This document shows positions 49,776 through 58,904 of a stretch of 64,000 nucleotides of DNA, piece by piece. The position numbers and the translations under genes were made by a program. Within the stretch, counting starts at the first letter, position 1; each line of letters begins with the position of its first letter. Under the pieces are notes generated by a model, which had not been told where the DNA came from, did not search any database, and saw only the letters and a list, made by a program, of their open reading frames with translations. Origin of the DNA: UBA1723 sp045629285 (lineage in GTDB: Bacteria; Bacteroidota; Bacteroidia; Bacteroidales; Paludibacteraceae); the NCBI GenBank assembly GCA_045629285.1, contig JAZQQY010000034.1:1-64000 (forward strand), read 5' to 3'.

Positions 49776-52457
49776 ATGAGTAGAGAAGACGAAAATATTG
49801 ATAACCTGGAATCCGTTGAAAACGATGAGAAAATCGGTCATTCCAACTATGTGGTGACTGATATGAATAGCGAGGATGCTCGTCTGCATCTTGGCGGAAT
49901 GTATCAACAGTGGTTCTTGGATTATGCGTCTTATGTAATCACCGATCGTGCTGTGCCTTATATTGAGGACGGGTTCAAACCGGTTCAGCGTCGTATCATG
50001 CATACGATGAAGACAATCCACGATGGTCGTTATAATAAGGTTGCTAATATTGTCGGTCAGGCAATGCAGTATCACCCTCACGGTGATGCTTCTATCTATG
50101 GAGCCCTTGTGGAACTAGGTCAGAAGGATTTGCTTATCGATGCTCAAGGAAACTGGGGAAATATCCTAACAGGCGACTCAGCTGCTGCTCCCCGTTATAT
50201 TGAGGCTCGTCTATCGAAATTCGCACTTGATGTGGTGTTCGCTCCACAGATTACAGAGTGGATGAAGTCGTACGATGGCAGAAAGAACGAACCTATCACT
50301 CTACCTGTGAAATTCCCGCTACTTTTGGCTCAGGGTGCCATGGGTATCGCCGTCGGTATGAAGACGGAAATCATGCCACATAACTTCAATGAAATCCTTG
50401 ATGCTGCGGTGTCGTACTTGAAGGGAGAGGAGTTTACTTTATATCCTGATTTCCCAACAGGCGGTATGTGCGATGTCCAGAAGTACAATGATGGAGAACG
50501 CGGTGGCTTGCTACGTGTGAGAAGCCATATCAGCAAAATTGACAACAAAACTTTGGTGATTACCGATTTGCCTTACGGTATGAAGACGGAGGAGTTGAAA
50601 GATAAGATTCTTGCCGCCAACGATAAGGGTAAAATCAGTATCAAGAATATTGTGGATGAGACATCTTCTGATGTTAAGATCATCCTGCATCTTTCCGACA
50701 AGACAAGTTCGGATAAGATGATTGATGCATTGTATGCGTTGAATATCTGTGAGAAGAGAATTTCACCGTACTGCTGTGTCATCAAGGAAAATAAGCCTAT
50801 CTTCACGAATGTATCCGAACTTCTTAAGTTCTCTGCCGACCATACGAAGGATCTGCTTCGTAAGGAGTTGGAGTTTGAAAAGGGCGAATTGCTTGAGAAG
50901 CTACACTACTGTTCTCTAGAAAAAATCTTTATCGAAAACAGAATCTATAAGGATAAGGAGTTTGAAAATGCTAAGGATATGGATGCAGCTGTCGCTCATG
51001 TCGACAAACGTTTGAAACCATTCGTGGCTGATTTTGTACGTGAAGTCACACGTGAGGATATTCTTCGACTAATGGAGATCAAGATGCGCAGAATCTTGAA
51101 GTTTAGTTCCGAGGATGCCGACAGAATCATTTTTGAAATCAAGGAACAGATTGCCAAGATCGACCATAACCTTAAGCATCTTGTGGAGTACACTATTGAG
51201 TGGTTCACAAAACTTAAGGAGAAATATGGTGCTGATCATCCTCGTAAGACAGAGATTCGTGTGTTTGATACAGTTGTCGCTTCTAAGGTGGTTGAGGCAA
51301 ACGAGAAGTTGTATGTCAACCGTGAGGAAGGATTCGTAGGATTCGGTTTGAAGAAAGGAGAAGCAGAATATGTCTGCCCATGTTCGGAAATCGATGATGT
51401 CCTTGTCATCTTCAAGGATGGTAAGTATAAGATTGTCAAGGTCAAGGCGAAAGAGTATGTCGGCAAGAACATTCTGTATGTCAATGTCTTCAAGAAGAAC
51501 GACAAACGTATGGTTTACAACGTCGTCTACAGAAACGGAAAACTTGGCCCAACATATATGAAACGATTCTCTATTACGGGTGTCACTCGTGATAAAGATT
51601 ACGATGTCACACAGGGAGAAGCAGGATCCAAGATTCTTTACTTCTCTGCAAACAAGAATGCGGAGGCTGAGGTTATCCACGTCAAGTTGAAACCGAAATT
51701 GCGATTGAAGGTGGCTGCTATGGATCGTGACTTTGCCGAAATCGCAATCAAGGGTCGAGCGTCGCTAGGAAAAATGTTGACGAAGAACGAGATCTTCTCG
51801 ATCACAATGAAGTCGAAAGGTTCAAGTACAATGGGAGGACGTAATGTTTGGTTTGACCCAGATGTGCTACGTATCAACTACGATTCTCACGGAGATTACC
51901 TTGGCGAATTCTTATCGGAAGATAAACTTTTGGTTGTTACCAAGAGTGGAGAATATTATATGACAGGCTTCGAGGACACATTGCACTTCCCAGAGAATGT
52001 GATGTTTGTTGAGAAGTTGAATCCAGACAAGGTTTGGACGGTTTGTTTGTATGATGCCAACGAAAAGTATGCATATATCAAGCGATTCATGTTTGATGTG
52101 ACTGCCAAGCCAACCTCGTTTATAGGAGATAATCCGAATAGCAATATTCTACTTATCACATCTACCGTATATCCTCATTTGCAGGTTAATTTTGGAGGCA
52201 ATGATTCGCAGCGTGCTCCTATGGAGATTGACTTCGGTGTTGAGGAGTTCATTGCAGTCAAAGGTGTGAAGGCAAAAGGAAAGAGAATCCATCCATCGTG
52301 GACCGTTGGCAACGTGGTAGAATTGGAGCCGACTAAGATGCCTGATCCAGAACCGGAACCAGAGGAGGAAGAGGTAGAGATTACGGAAGATGACGACGAT
52401 AACAATGATAATTCAAATTTGCCAACTGATGAAAATGGTCAGTTGACTCTGTTTTAA
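49776..52457 (+). CDS. parC: DNA topoisomerase IV subunit A (ParC/GyrA family)
   Basis: This 893-aa protein has the topoisomerase IIA A-subunit pattern: DYASYVITDRAVPYIEDGFKPVQRRIMHTM, the HPHGDASIYGALVELGQ region where quinolone-resistance changes occur in the family, and the catalytic tyrosine in AAAPRYIEARLSKFA (Tyr about 147). The C-terminal half is beta-propeller-like and ends with an acidic Glu/Asp tail and QLTLF. The lack of a clear GyrA box (QRRGGKG) favours ParC over GyrA. No B subunit gene is in the window. It cuts and passes DNA duplexes, mainly to unlink sister chromosomes. Confidence 0.85.
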   Translation: MSREDENIDNLESVENDEKIGHSNYVVTDMNSEDARLHLGGMYQQWFLDYASYVITDRAVPYIEDGFKPVQRRIMHTMKTIHDGRYNKVANIVGQAMQYHPHGDASIYGALVELGQKDLLIDAQGNWGNILTGDSAAAPRYIEARLSKFALDVVFAPQITEWMKSYDGRKNEPITLPVKFPLLLAQGAMGIAVGMKTEIMPHNFNEILDAAVSYLKGEEFTLYPDFPTGGMCDVQKYNDGERGGLLRVRSHISKIDNKTLVITDLPYGMKTEELKDKILAANDKGKISIKNIVDETSSDVKIILHLSDKTSSDKMIDALYALNICEKRISPYCCVIKENKPIFTNVSELLKFSADHTKDLLRKELEFEKGELLEKLHYCSLEKIFIENRIYKDKEFENAKDMDAAVAHVDKRLKPFVADFVREVTREDILRLMEIKMRRILKFSSEDADRIIFEIKEQIAKIDHNLKHLVEYTIEWFTKLKEKYGADHPRKTEIRVFDTVVASKVVEANEKLYVNREEGFVGFGLKKGEAEYVCPCSEIDDVLVIFKDGKYKIVKVKAKEYVGKNILYVNVFKKNDKRMVYNVVYRNGKLGPTYMKRFSITGVTRDKDYDVTQGEAGSKILYFSANKNAEAEVIHVKLKPKLRLKVAAMDRDFAEIAIKGRASLGKMLTKNEIFSITMKSKGSSTMGGRNVWFDPDVLRINYDSHGDYLGEFLSEDKLLVVTKSGEYYMTGFEDTLHFPENVMFVEKLNPDKVWTVCLYDANEKYAYIKRFMFDVTAKPTSFIGDNPNSNILLITSTVYPHLQVNFGGNDSQRAPMEIDFGVEEFIAVKGVKAKGKRIHPSWTVGNVVELEPTKMPDPEPEPEEEEVEITEDDDDNNDNSNLPTDENGQLTLF

Positions 52458-52469
52458 TTAGATAAGAAG

Positions 52470-53108
52470 ATGAAGAAAATATGGTTTTTGCTAATTGCGG
52501 CAATGGTTTCGTTTGCCTCTTTTGCGCAAGATGAATACGACGATAGTAGTTCCAGCGACGAAGATTATAGCGACGACGGTGGTAGCTACGGTGGTGGCGG
52601 TGAGGAGGAAGTTCCTGATCGTTACGGTCGTTTCGTGAATTTGTATCCTGGATGTGAGGATAACCAGGAGTCTCAGATCTACGATGCAGAGAAAAGAGTT
52701 AAAGGATTGATTCTTCCTATCTTCCCAGGTGGAGGTGAGGTTGAGTTCTCACGTTACGTATTCCATCAGCAGAAGGGAGTTGAGGTTGTCGACTCGGTAG
52801 CTCCTGGAAAAGGTCCAGACGGAGGTGATTTGCAGTATCTTCTTCGTGGAACTGTGCTTGTAAGAGTCACAATCGACCGTTGCGGTAAGGCTGTGAATCC
52901 GGAAATCGTAAAAAGTGTTGCAGAAGAGTATGATACAGAGGCATTGGAAATCATGAGCGATTTGCCGATTTTCAAGCCAGGTGAACTAGATGGCATCCGT
53001 GTCAAGGTTGCATTGACAGTCCCTGTATACTATAATCGTAAGCATCCGAAACCAAAGCGTCCAGAGGATGAGTACGAATATTACTACGATGATTCCTACG
53101 GATATTAA
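52470..53108 (+). CDS. Secreted protein with TonB C-terminal-like domain
   Basis: This 212-aa protein has a signal peptide ending FASFA-QD, a low-complexity Asp/Ser/Gly/Glu stretch (about 21-50), then a TonB-C fold: FPGGGEVEFSRYV, LRGTVLVRVTIDRCGKAVNPEIVKSV, DTEALEIMSDLPIFKPGELDGIRVKVALTVPVYY. Unlike true TonB it has no N-terminal membrane anchor, so it is a periplasmic or outer-membrane-associated relative. The tail is rich in Tyr and Asp. It lies 12 bp after parC and 5 bp before radA. Confidence 0.72.
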   Translation: MKKIWFLLIAAMVSFASFAQDEYDDSSSSDEDYSDDGGSYGGGGEEEVPDRYGRFVNLYPGCEDNQESQIYDAEKRVKGLILPIFPGGGEVEFSRYVFHQQKGVEVVDSVAPGKGPDGGDLQYLLRGTVLVRVTIDRCGKAVNPEIVKSVAEEYDTEALEIMSDLPIFKPGELDGIRVKVALTVPVYYNRKHPKPKRPEDEYEYYYDDSYGY

Positions 53109-53113
53109 TTGCC

Positions 53114-54493
53114 ATGGCTAAGCTAAAAAGCGTCTTTTTCTGCCAGAACTGTGGTAATGAGTCTAGTAAGTGGTTAGGCAAATGTCCTGCATGTGGAGAG
53201 TGGAACACATTTGTTGAAGAGGTGGTGAATAAAGCACCTGCCTCTTCTGCTATAAAAAAAGGTGTCTCTATTGTCTCTTCAGGCGACGAGCGCACACGTC
53301 CTGTGTTGATTGAAAACATTGAGGTTGCTCAGGAGATTCGTTTCGACACTAAGTGTGCCGAATTCAACCGTGTGCTCGGAGGTGGACTTGTGCCAGGCTC
53401 AATGGTTTTGATCGGTGGTGAACCAGGAATCGGAAAGAGTACGCTGGTGTTGCAAGTCGTACTTAATATAGAAGGAAAGAAAACATTGTACGTTTCTGGA
53501 GAGGAGAGTTTGAACCAGTTGAAGATGCGTGCAGAGCGACTTGGCTCGTATAACAATAAGCAGTGCTATTTCGTAAGCGAAAACTCCCTTGAAAGAATCT
53601 TCACGCATATAAAGAATGTTCAACCCGAGTTGTTGATTATCGACTCTGTTCAGACTATTGAAACCGAGTTGGTGGAGAGTGCAGCCGGAAGTGTGTCGCA
53701 GGTAAGAGAGTGTGCCGCACAGATATTGCGTTATGCAAAGGAAAGCAATACGCCTGTGCTGATGATCGGTCATATCACGAAAGATGGTACGATAGCCGGC
53801 CCGAAGATTTTGGAACACATTGTCGACACGGTGATACAATTTGAGGGAGACCAACATTACATGTATCGCATCTTGCGTGCCATCAAAAACCGATTCGGAA
53901 GCACGTCGGAGATAGGAATCTTCGAGATGCAGCATAGCGGTTTGAGAGAGGTGTCGAATCCATCAGAAATGCTGTTGTCGCATAATAATCTTGGATTGAG
54001 TGGAACTGCAATCGGAGCCATGATAGAAGGTATCCGACCATTGTTGATCGAAGTGCAGGCATTGGTCAGCACAGCTGCTTACGGTACACCACAGCGTTCA
54101 GCCACAGGATTCGACGTCCGACGATTGAATATGTTGTTGGCAGTGTTGGAGAAGAGAGTTGGCTTCAAATTGTCGCAAAAAGACGTCTTCCTGAATATCG
54201 CAGGAGGATTGAAAGTCAACGATCCTGCGTTGGATTTGGCAGTGATTAGTGCAATCCTCTCGTCGAACATGGATATTGCCATTGATCCGAGTGTATGTTT
54301 GGCAGGAGAGATCGGATTGTCTGGAGAGATACGTCCAATCAACAGAATAGAGCAGAGAATACAGGAAGCCGAGAAATTGGGATTCAAGAAAATCGTCATT
54401 CCAAAGTTTAAGAATATAGATTTAGCCGGACGGCAAATACAAGTTTTGACGGCGGAAAAAGTGGAAGACGCATTCAAGATATTGTTTGCATAA
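53114..54493 (+). CDS. radA: DNA repair protein RadA/Sms
   Basis: This 459-aa protein has a C4 zinc finger FFCQNCGNESSKWLGKCPACGEW (C10, C13, C24, C27), Walker A GGEPGIGKSTL (about 102), the RadA signature KNRFG (about 257), and a Lon-protease-like C-terminal domain. RadA is a hexameric helicase-like factor that extends D-loops in recombination. It is the third gene after parC, and a hairpin terminator follows immediately. Confidence 0.95.
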   Translation: MAKLKSVFFCQNCGNESSKWLGKCPACGEWNTFVEEVVNKAPASSAIKKGVSIVSSGDERTRPVLIENIEVAQEIRFDTKCAEFNRVLGGGLVPGSMVLIGGEPGIGKSTLVLQVVLNIEGKKTLYVSGEESLNQLKMRAERLGSYNNKQCYFVSENSLERIFTHIKNVQPELLIIDSVQTIETELVESAAGSVSQVRECAAQILRYAKESNTPVLMIGHITKDGTIAGPKILEHIVDTVIQFEGDQHYMYRILRAIKNRFGSTSEIGIFEMQHSGLREVSNPSEMLLSHNNLGLSGTAIGAMIEGIRPLLIEVQALVSTAAYGTPQRSATGFDVRRLNMLLAVLEKRVGFKLSQKDVFLNIAGGLKVNDPALDLAVISAILSSNMDIAIDPSVCLAGEIGLSGEIRPINRIEQRIQEAEKLGFKKIVIPKFKNIDLAGRQIQVLTAEKVEDAFKILFA

Positions 54494-54496
54494 AGA

Positions 54497-54526
54497 AGAG
54501 ACGCGAGGGGATCGCGTCTCTATTTA
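54497..54526 (+). terminator. Intrinsic terminator of radA
   Basis: AGAGACGCG - 7-nt loop - CGCGTCTCT, followed by a T-rich tract. Confidence 0.85.
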
Positions 54527-54582
54527 TTTTGCCTCATTGATTTTATTTTGATTTTTAACTGCAAAAAAGTAATTACTCTCAT

Positions 54583-54721
54583 TGTGCCTTGGTGTGTGCT
54601 AAGGTGCATGGGTTTATATACTTATGCGTGGGCTTCTGCGTTGCTCGTCTATACTTTGATCGGGTAATGCGAAGACCTTCAGCTGCGTGGACGAGTAAAT
54701 GAGATCTCCCACGCTTTTTTT
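54583..54721 (+). ncRNA. Candidate structured RNA or leader with terminator
   Basis: A TTTG-N19-TAATTACT promoter-like site (54547-54577) precedes it. Stem A: GCGTGGG (54626-54632) with CCCACGC (54708-54714). Stem B: CTTC/GAAG and GCGTT/AATGC (54633-54642 with 54666-54674). CTCGTC in the loop of B (54644-54649) can pair with GACGAG (54690-54695), a pseudoknot. A second GCGTGG (54685-54690) competes for the 3' strand and forms a terminator with T7. No known family is assigned. Confidence 0.5.
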
Positions 54722-54770
54722 GTGTTTGATAGGTTCGAATTGGGGGATTCGAATTCATACGCATTGGATT

Positions 54771-54983
54771 ATGATACATGTAGGGCAAATAATAAAAGAC
54801 TACGTGGACAACAATACGGATTTGACAGTTGTGGCTTTCGCAAGACTTTTGAATTGCGATAGGACGAACATATATAAGATATATAGCAGACCGAGCATAG
54901 ATACAGATCTGCTTCTACGCATAAATGAAGTTTTGAGTCATGATTTTTTTAAGGATATATCGGAATTGATAGATAACGAATAG
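54771..54983 (+). CDS. Small helix-turn-helix DNA-binding protein
   Basis: This 70-aa protein has an XRE-like HTH: DLTVVAFARLLNCDRTNIYKIYSRPSIDTDLLLRINEVL (helix 2-turn-helix 3 around residues 18-40). It consists of little but the HTH, and its targets are unknown. The ATG at 54771 starts the conserved part; the frame extends to 54699, but that would lie in the structured RNA. The candidate RNA ends 50 bp upstream and may control it. Confidence 0.7.
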   Translation: MIHVGQIIKDYVDNNTDLTVVAFARLLNCDRTNIYKIYSRPSIDTDLLLRINEVLSHDFFKDISELIDNE

Positions 54984-55043
54984 AATTGTGAGCACGAATA
55001 TTTCTCCTGATATTATGCTCTAAATCAGCAAACGACATATAAG

Positions 55044-55090
55044 TGTGGCGGATGTTTCTACATGTAGAAGTATCCGCCACACATTTTTTT
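55044..55090 (+). terminator. Long perfect hairpin terminator
   Basis: TGTGGCGGAT pairs with ATCCGCCACA; inside, TTCTAC pairs with GTAGAA around a 2-nt loop. A run of seven T follows. It is almost fully paired over 38 nt. Confidence 0.9.
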
Positions 55091-55119
55091 GTGATGAATT
55101 AGTTCGACTTTTAATTTTG
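55088..55119 (+). promoter_or_regulatory. Promoter of the PD-(D/E)XK gene
   Basis: TTTG (55088-55091), 20 bp, TAATTTTG (55112-55119). The -33 box overlaps the T-run of the preceding terminator. The leader is about 78 nt. Confidence 0.65.
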
Positions 55120-55201
55120 GAAATGTAAAACAAAAAGGATGGACTAAACGAGGAAACCGAAAATCGAGAAAAGAGTAGGGGATTATGTATGATTAGAAAA
55201 G

Positions 55202-55828
55202 ATGGCAATTACAAGAACGCAGGTCGAATCTGTGATGATGAGGTTACCTCAAAATGCTTTTCATTCTGAAGCAGAATTTCAATTCTCTTTTGCTTGGGAA
55301 CTGAAATCCATAGACAAAAGTCTTGGAATTTTCTTGGAGCATACAATGCGAAATGGTTCGAATTCATATCATGTAGATTTGATTGTTGTAGAAGCAAATG
55401 GTGATAAGACTGGCTTTGAATTCAAATATAAGACTAAAAAAACAGGAAATCCATCTGCTTTTGGCTTAGCTCATGAACTTCTTAATCAGGGGGCTCAGAA
55501 CAATGCTTGTTATGATTACTTAAAGGATGTATTCAGATTAGAAGATCTTAAAAGGAATGGATTAATAAGTGCTGGATATTCAATTATGTTGACTAATGAT
55601 GAATCATATTGGAATTCAATTGGTAAATCATCCACAGCAGATTATAAAGATTTTAGAATTTGTCAAGGAAATACGTCAAGTGGCACTTTGAGTTGGGGAT
55701 CGACTAAGAGCGGAAAGAGGTCTGCTGCAATCAAGTTAATAGGTTCTTATGCTCATTCGTGGAATGATTATCGTCCTTGGGGATCATTGGGTAATTCACC
55801 ATTCAAGTGTTTGATAACGGCGGTATAA
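55202..55828 (+). CDS. Orphan PD-(D/E)XK nuclease-like protein
   Basis: This 208-aa protein has an early SEAEFQFSFAWEL helix (E23, E25), then YHVDLIVV with D59 and GFEFKYKTK with E73 and K75, the D...E-x-K arrangement of PD-(D/E)XK enzymes. A later part has WNDYRPWGSLGNSPFKCLI. No methyltransferase or specificity gene is adjacent, so it is not a standard restriction system; it could be an orphan defence nuclease. It is AT-rich, has its own promoter and sits between unrelated genes, which hints at horizontal gain. Confidence 0.65.
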   Translation: MAITRTQVESVMMRLPQNAFHSEAEFQFSFAWELKSIDKSLGIFLEHTMRNGSNSYHVDLIVVEANGDKTGFEFKYKTKKTGNPSAFGLAHELLNQGAQNNACYDYLKDVFRLEDLKRNGLISAGYSIMLTNDESYWNSIGKSSTADYKDFRICQGNTSSGTLSWGSTKSGKRSAAIKLIGSYAHSWNDYRPWGSLGNSPFKCLITAV

Positions 55829-55915
55829 TAAGGATTTTTAATTCAGTTTGATTTTTTTTGAAAATAGCGGATGCCGAAAAGCTTATAGAGTAGGAGAAAT
55901 AAAAAAAATATATTT

Positions 55916-56431
55916 ATGGGATTTATTGATGGGTTGGAGAAACTCAAGGAAATGGATGACGCAAGTGAGGCAAAACAAAAACAGGAGTCTGACGAGGCGT
56001 GGAAATCTGTCTTTGGAGAAAACTACAAAAAGTGGAGAACTATTGTGACCGCGTGTGTAATTGTTGTGTTTGTGGGAGGTTTGTTTGGTTTTTATGCTTA
56101 CCACTTCAATAAGCAAGAGAATTACCAAAAACTTGTTCAAACGATGATTAGAAACAAGGATTATAATGAGGCTTTAAGACAGTTGGATAATATTTCCGAT
56201 AGAGGAAAAAAAAGTGATAGCGCCTCTGAATTAATGAAGGCATTGATTATGGATGGAGAAACAGAACAAGCAAAGGCTCTTTTTGCTTGGGCTATTTCTG
56301 CTGATCATGGAAAGCCATTAGAAAATGCAGTTGGTTTACAGGTTTCTTTAATTACGCATTTAAGGTCTTTAGGTTTAGACAAAGACGTAGAAGCCATTCA
56401 AAGTATTGATTGTTCATCAACATTATGGTAA
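55916..56431 (+). CDS. Single-pass membrane protein with TPR-like helices
   Basis: This 171-aa protein has an N-terminal charged segment (about 1-40), one transmembrane helix (about 41-62: TIVTACVIVVFVGGLFGFYAY), then helical repeats resembling TPR (NYQKLVQTMIRNKDYNEALRQLDNI; LMKALIMDGETEQAKALFAWAI). The function is unknown. It lies 12 bp before a lipoprotein gene and probably shares its transcript. Confidence 0.65.
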   Translation: MGFIDGLEKLKEMDDASEAKQKQESDEAWKSVFGENYKKWRTIVTACVIVVFVGGLFGFYAYHFNKQENYQKLVQTMIRNKDYNEALRQLDNISDRGKKSDSASELMKALIMDGETEQAKALFAWAISADHGKPLENAVGLQVSLITHLRSLGLDKDVEAIQSIDCSSTLW

Positions 56432-56442
56432 ATAAGTGATAT

Positions 56443-57453
56443 ATGAAAAAGGTAAGTTTGTTTTTCGTTCAACTGGCGATTCTAATGTCGTCGTGTGGAG
56501 GCGGTTCTTCATCAGAAAGTACGGCGGCAGATAGTTCTTCTGCTGCGGTTGTTCCAAATAAGGCAGCAAAGAGACCTACTTTGATGATTGTTCCAAGTGA
56601 CAAGTGGTGTTTGGATAAAAAGCACAGCGTTGAGTTTACGAATATGGATAATCAGGTAGAAATAGTGCCTGATTACAATAAGGCGTTCTTGAAAGATGAT
56701 AATCTTCCAGGTGTGATTAGCTCAATTGGTCAGCAAATGACGGATCTTGGTTATTCTTTGAAAGATTGTCAGCAGGAGTTGAAGTCAATTAAGACAAAGG
56801 AGGCTGAGGATAATGTTACTAAATCAAGTGCATCTAGTGCTGAACTAAAGGAGTCTCCTCTTGATATCTTAAAGCGTAAGACTAAGTCTGATGTTATTAT
56901 TCAGATTGGATGGATTCAGAGATATGAAGATAGTAAGCAAAGTGTAGAGTTTACTATTGAGGCATTTGATGCATACACTAACAAGCGAATTGCAACATCT
57001 CATGCTATATCTGAACCATCAAGTGAAATTATACCTCGTATTATAGGTGCGGAATTGAAGAAACACATTTCTAAGTTTGATGAGCAGTTGGTAAAGTGGT
57101 ATGCTGATACAGAGAAGAATGGACGTGAAATTTCCCTTCGTGTAAGAGTTTGGGATAATTCTCCAGTTAATCTTGAGACTGAGAATGAGAATGGCGAGGA
57201 ATTCCTTGACGTAATCCAGAAATGGATGAAGCAGAACACTGTTAATGGGGCATTCAATTTGACTGATAACACAGAGAATGTGGCTCAGTTTGAGCAGGTT
57301 CGTATTCCTTTGTATGATGAGAATGGTGATGGCGTTGACGCTCGTGCATTTGCAACTGCACTTCGCAAGCATTTGAAGTCTCAGTACGATGTGACATCTA
57401 AGGTTATGGTTCGTGGACTTGGTGAGGCTAATCTTGTGATAGGAGAAAAATAA
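56443..57453 (+). CDS. DUF6175-type lipoprotein
   Basis: This 336-aa protein has a lipobox MSSC (Cys18), a Ser/Ala-rich linker, then RPTLMIVPSDKWC, EIVPDYNKAFLKDDNLPGVISSIGQQMTDLGYSLKDCQQELKSI and SDVIIQIGWIQ, matching the pattern I know as DUF6175 in Bacteroidetes lipoproteins. The role is unknown; it is probably in the outer membrane or periplasm. It is followed by a terminator and another lipoprotein gene with a similar style of sequence. Confidence 0.65.
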   Translation: MKKVSLFFVQLAILMSSCGGGSSSESTAADSSSAAVVPNKAAKRPTLMIVPSDKWCLDKKHSVEFTNMDNQVEIVPDYNKAFLKDDNLPGVISSIGQQMTDLGYSLKDCQQELKSIKTKEAEDNVTKSSASSAELKESPLDILKRKTKSDVIIQIGWIQRYEDSKQSVEFTIEAFDAYTNKRIATSHAISEPSSEIIPRIIGAELKKHISKFDEQLVKWYADTEKNGREISLRVRVWDNSPVNLETENENGEEFLDVIQKWMKQNTVNGAFNLTDNTENVAQFEQVRIPLYDENGDGVDARAFATALRKHLKSQYDVTSKVMVRGLGEANLVIGEK

Positions 57454-57486
57454 AATATGAATTAAACGAATAAATCTTCTAAAAAT

Positions 57487-57525
57487 AAAGCCTGCTTCTG
57501 ACATGTTGAAGTGGGCTTTGTTTTT
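57487..57525 (+). terminator. Intrinsic terminator
   Basis: AAAGCCTGCTTC - 9-nt loop - GAAGTGGGCTTT (two G-T pairs) followed by a T-run. Confidence 0.8.
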
Positions 57526-57546
57526 GGAAATTAAAAAATTGCGAGT

Positions 57547-58755
57547 ATGAAATTTATAAAAATATCGTATATCTTTTTGGTGGCATTGCTTGCCTCTTGC
57601 GATGGCAATTCATCTCAGTCTTCAACGCAGTCGAATAAGCCAGGTGCAGTGTTGAAAACAACGCAAGTAGAAAATGAAGGCCCTCACACTTTGGGCGGCA
57701 ATCCGGTTAATTCAGCAAGCGGAAATGCTCTTGCTGTTGATACTACAAACTACACTCTTGGCAAGGATATTGCTTTGGCTGTATGTATTCCTCAAACTCA
57801 GTATGTCACTTCTCAGGCTGTGCCTTTCTTTCAAAACAAGTTGATGCAGATAGTGACTAATTATGGAATGGGGGCTTCCGAAAGTTCTGATTTTGTGATT
57901 ACCGCGTCTGTATTCCCTGTTAGCAAGGATGTCGTGCCTACAAATCCACCTAGAGTTTCAGAGAAACTGCAATGTGTATTTTATATCGGAGACTATATCA
58001 GGAATCAGACATACGGAAACTATGTCATGGAAATTGATGGAATTGGAACAAGTGAGACTGACGCACTATTAAAAGCAATTAAGAATATTCCTACGAAGTC
58101 TGCTGAATTAAGCCAGTTCGTACAAGGCTCTAAGCAGAAGATTATGGAGTATTACAACGCAAATTATAAGAAAATAATTGCTGAGGCTAAGTCAAAACAA
58201 GCATCAAAAGACTATGCAGGTGCTGTAAAGATATTGTCAACAATTCCAGAGGCTTGCGTTGGTTTCGAGGAGACTCTTCCTTTATATGCTTCTATTCATA
58301 AGGATCGATCTGAGAATGAAGGCAAGAAACTGTTTCAAGAGGCTCGTTCATTATGGACTGCGAATATAGCAAAGAATGCGACTTCCATTCAGGACGCATC
58401 GTCTTTGGCAGAAGAGGCACTTTCAAAGATTGCTATGATTGATCCTGATTGTTCGGCACAAAAAGATGCAGCAATGTTGGTGGCTGAGATCAGCAAAAAG
58501 ATGTCCTCTATTGATAGAGAGAATAAAGAGTGGGGTATGAAATTAAAAGTTTATCAGGACAGTGTTGATTATAAGCGTCAAATAATGGCAGACAAGAAAG
58601 AGATTCGTTTGGCTGAGTTGGCATTGTGTAAAGATGCGGACGATGTCGCTGCATTGACAAGAGCAAAGAATGGTCAGTCTGCATTCAGCTTCAATCTTTT
58701 CTCTCTGTTTAGTGGTAATACACTGCAAGGTGCTAATGCAATGAGTGCGGAATAA
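57547..58755 (+). CDS. Lipoprotein of unknown function with helical C-terminal half
   Basis: This 402-aa protein has a lipobox LASC (Cys18), a beta-rich part (about 65-190) with DIALAVCIPQTQYVTSQAVPFFQNKLMQIVTNYG and a long helical, Lys-rich part (about 200-370) with TPR-like spacing (ASKDYAGAVKILSTIPEAC). I do not recognise the family. The preceding lipoprotein gene and this one may form an envelope set. A perfect hairpin terminator lies 24 bp downstream. Confidence 0.6.
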   Translation: MKFIKISYIFLVALLASCDGNSSQSSTQSNKPGAVLKTTQVENEGPHTLGGNPVNSASGNALAVDTTNYTLGKDIALAVCIPQTQYVTSQAVPFFQNKLMQIVTNYGMGASESSDFVITASVFPVSKDVVPTNPPRVSEKLQCVFYIGDYIRNQTYGNYVMEIDGIGTSETDALLKAIKNIPTKSAELSQFVQGSKQKIMEYYNANYKKIIAEAKSKQASKDYAGAVKILSTIPEACVGFEETLPLYASIHKDRSENEGKKLFQEARSLWTANIAKNATSIQDASSLAEEALSKIAMIDPDCSAQKDAAMLVAEISKKMSSIDRENKEWGMKLKVYQDSVDYKRQIMADKKEIRLAELALCKDADDVAALTRAKNGQSAFSFNLFSLFSGNTLQGANAMSAE

Positions 58756-58778
58756 AATCTGAAAAAATAAATCAAATC

Positions 58779-58812
58779 ACGGGGTATGCTCAAAATGCGT
58801 ACCCCGTTTTTT
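58779..58812 (+). terminator. Intrinsic terminator
   Basis: ACGGGGTA - TGC..GCG - TACCCCGT stem with a T-run. It is located between the convergent lipoprotein and AAA ATPase genes. Confidence 0.88.
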
Positions 58813-58904
58813 ACGCCATTTTTGTATCTTTCCCCAAAAATTTGAAGACCTAATTTGTACTGAATTTTGTGATTATTTCTTCTTTACAAGACAAAAATCA
58901 CACC

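Noticed and set aside
54661..54690. Possible TPP riboswitch (TGATCGGGTAATGC resembles part of the aptamer)
   Set aside because: The other conserved TPP element (CTGAGA) is missing and no thiamine gene follows.
54731..54755. tRNA T-loop-like GGTTCGAAT
   Set aside because: No acceptor stem, D-arm or anticodon arm can be built around it; it is part of a short palindrome.
54579..54788. Minus-strand frame of 69 codons over the structured RNA
   Set aside because: The region has paired stems and a plus-strand T-run terminator, which explains it better than coding.
55848..56048. 66-codon plus-strand frame before and into the 55916 gene
   Set aside because: It overlaps a better supported membrane protein in another frame and has no motif.
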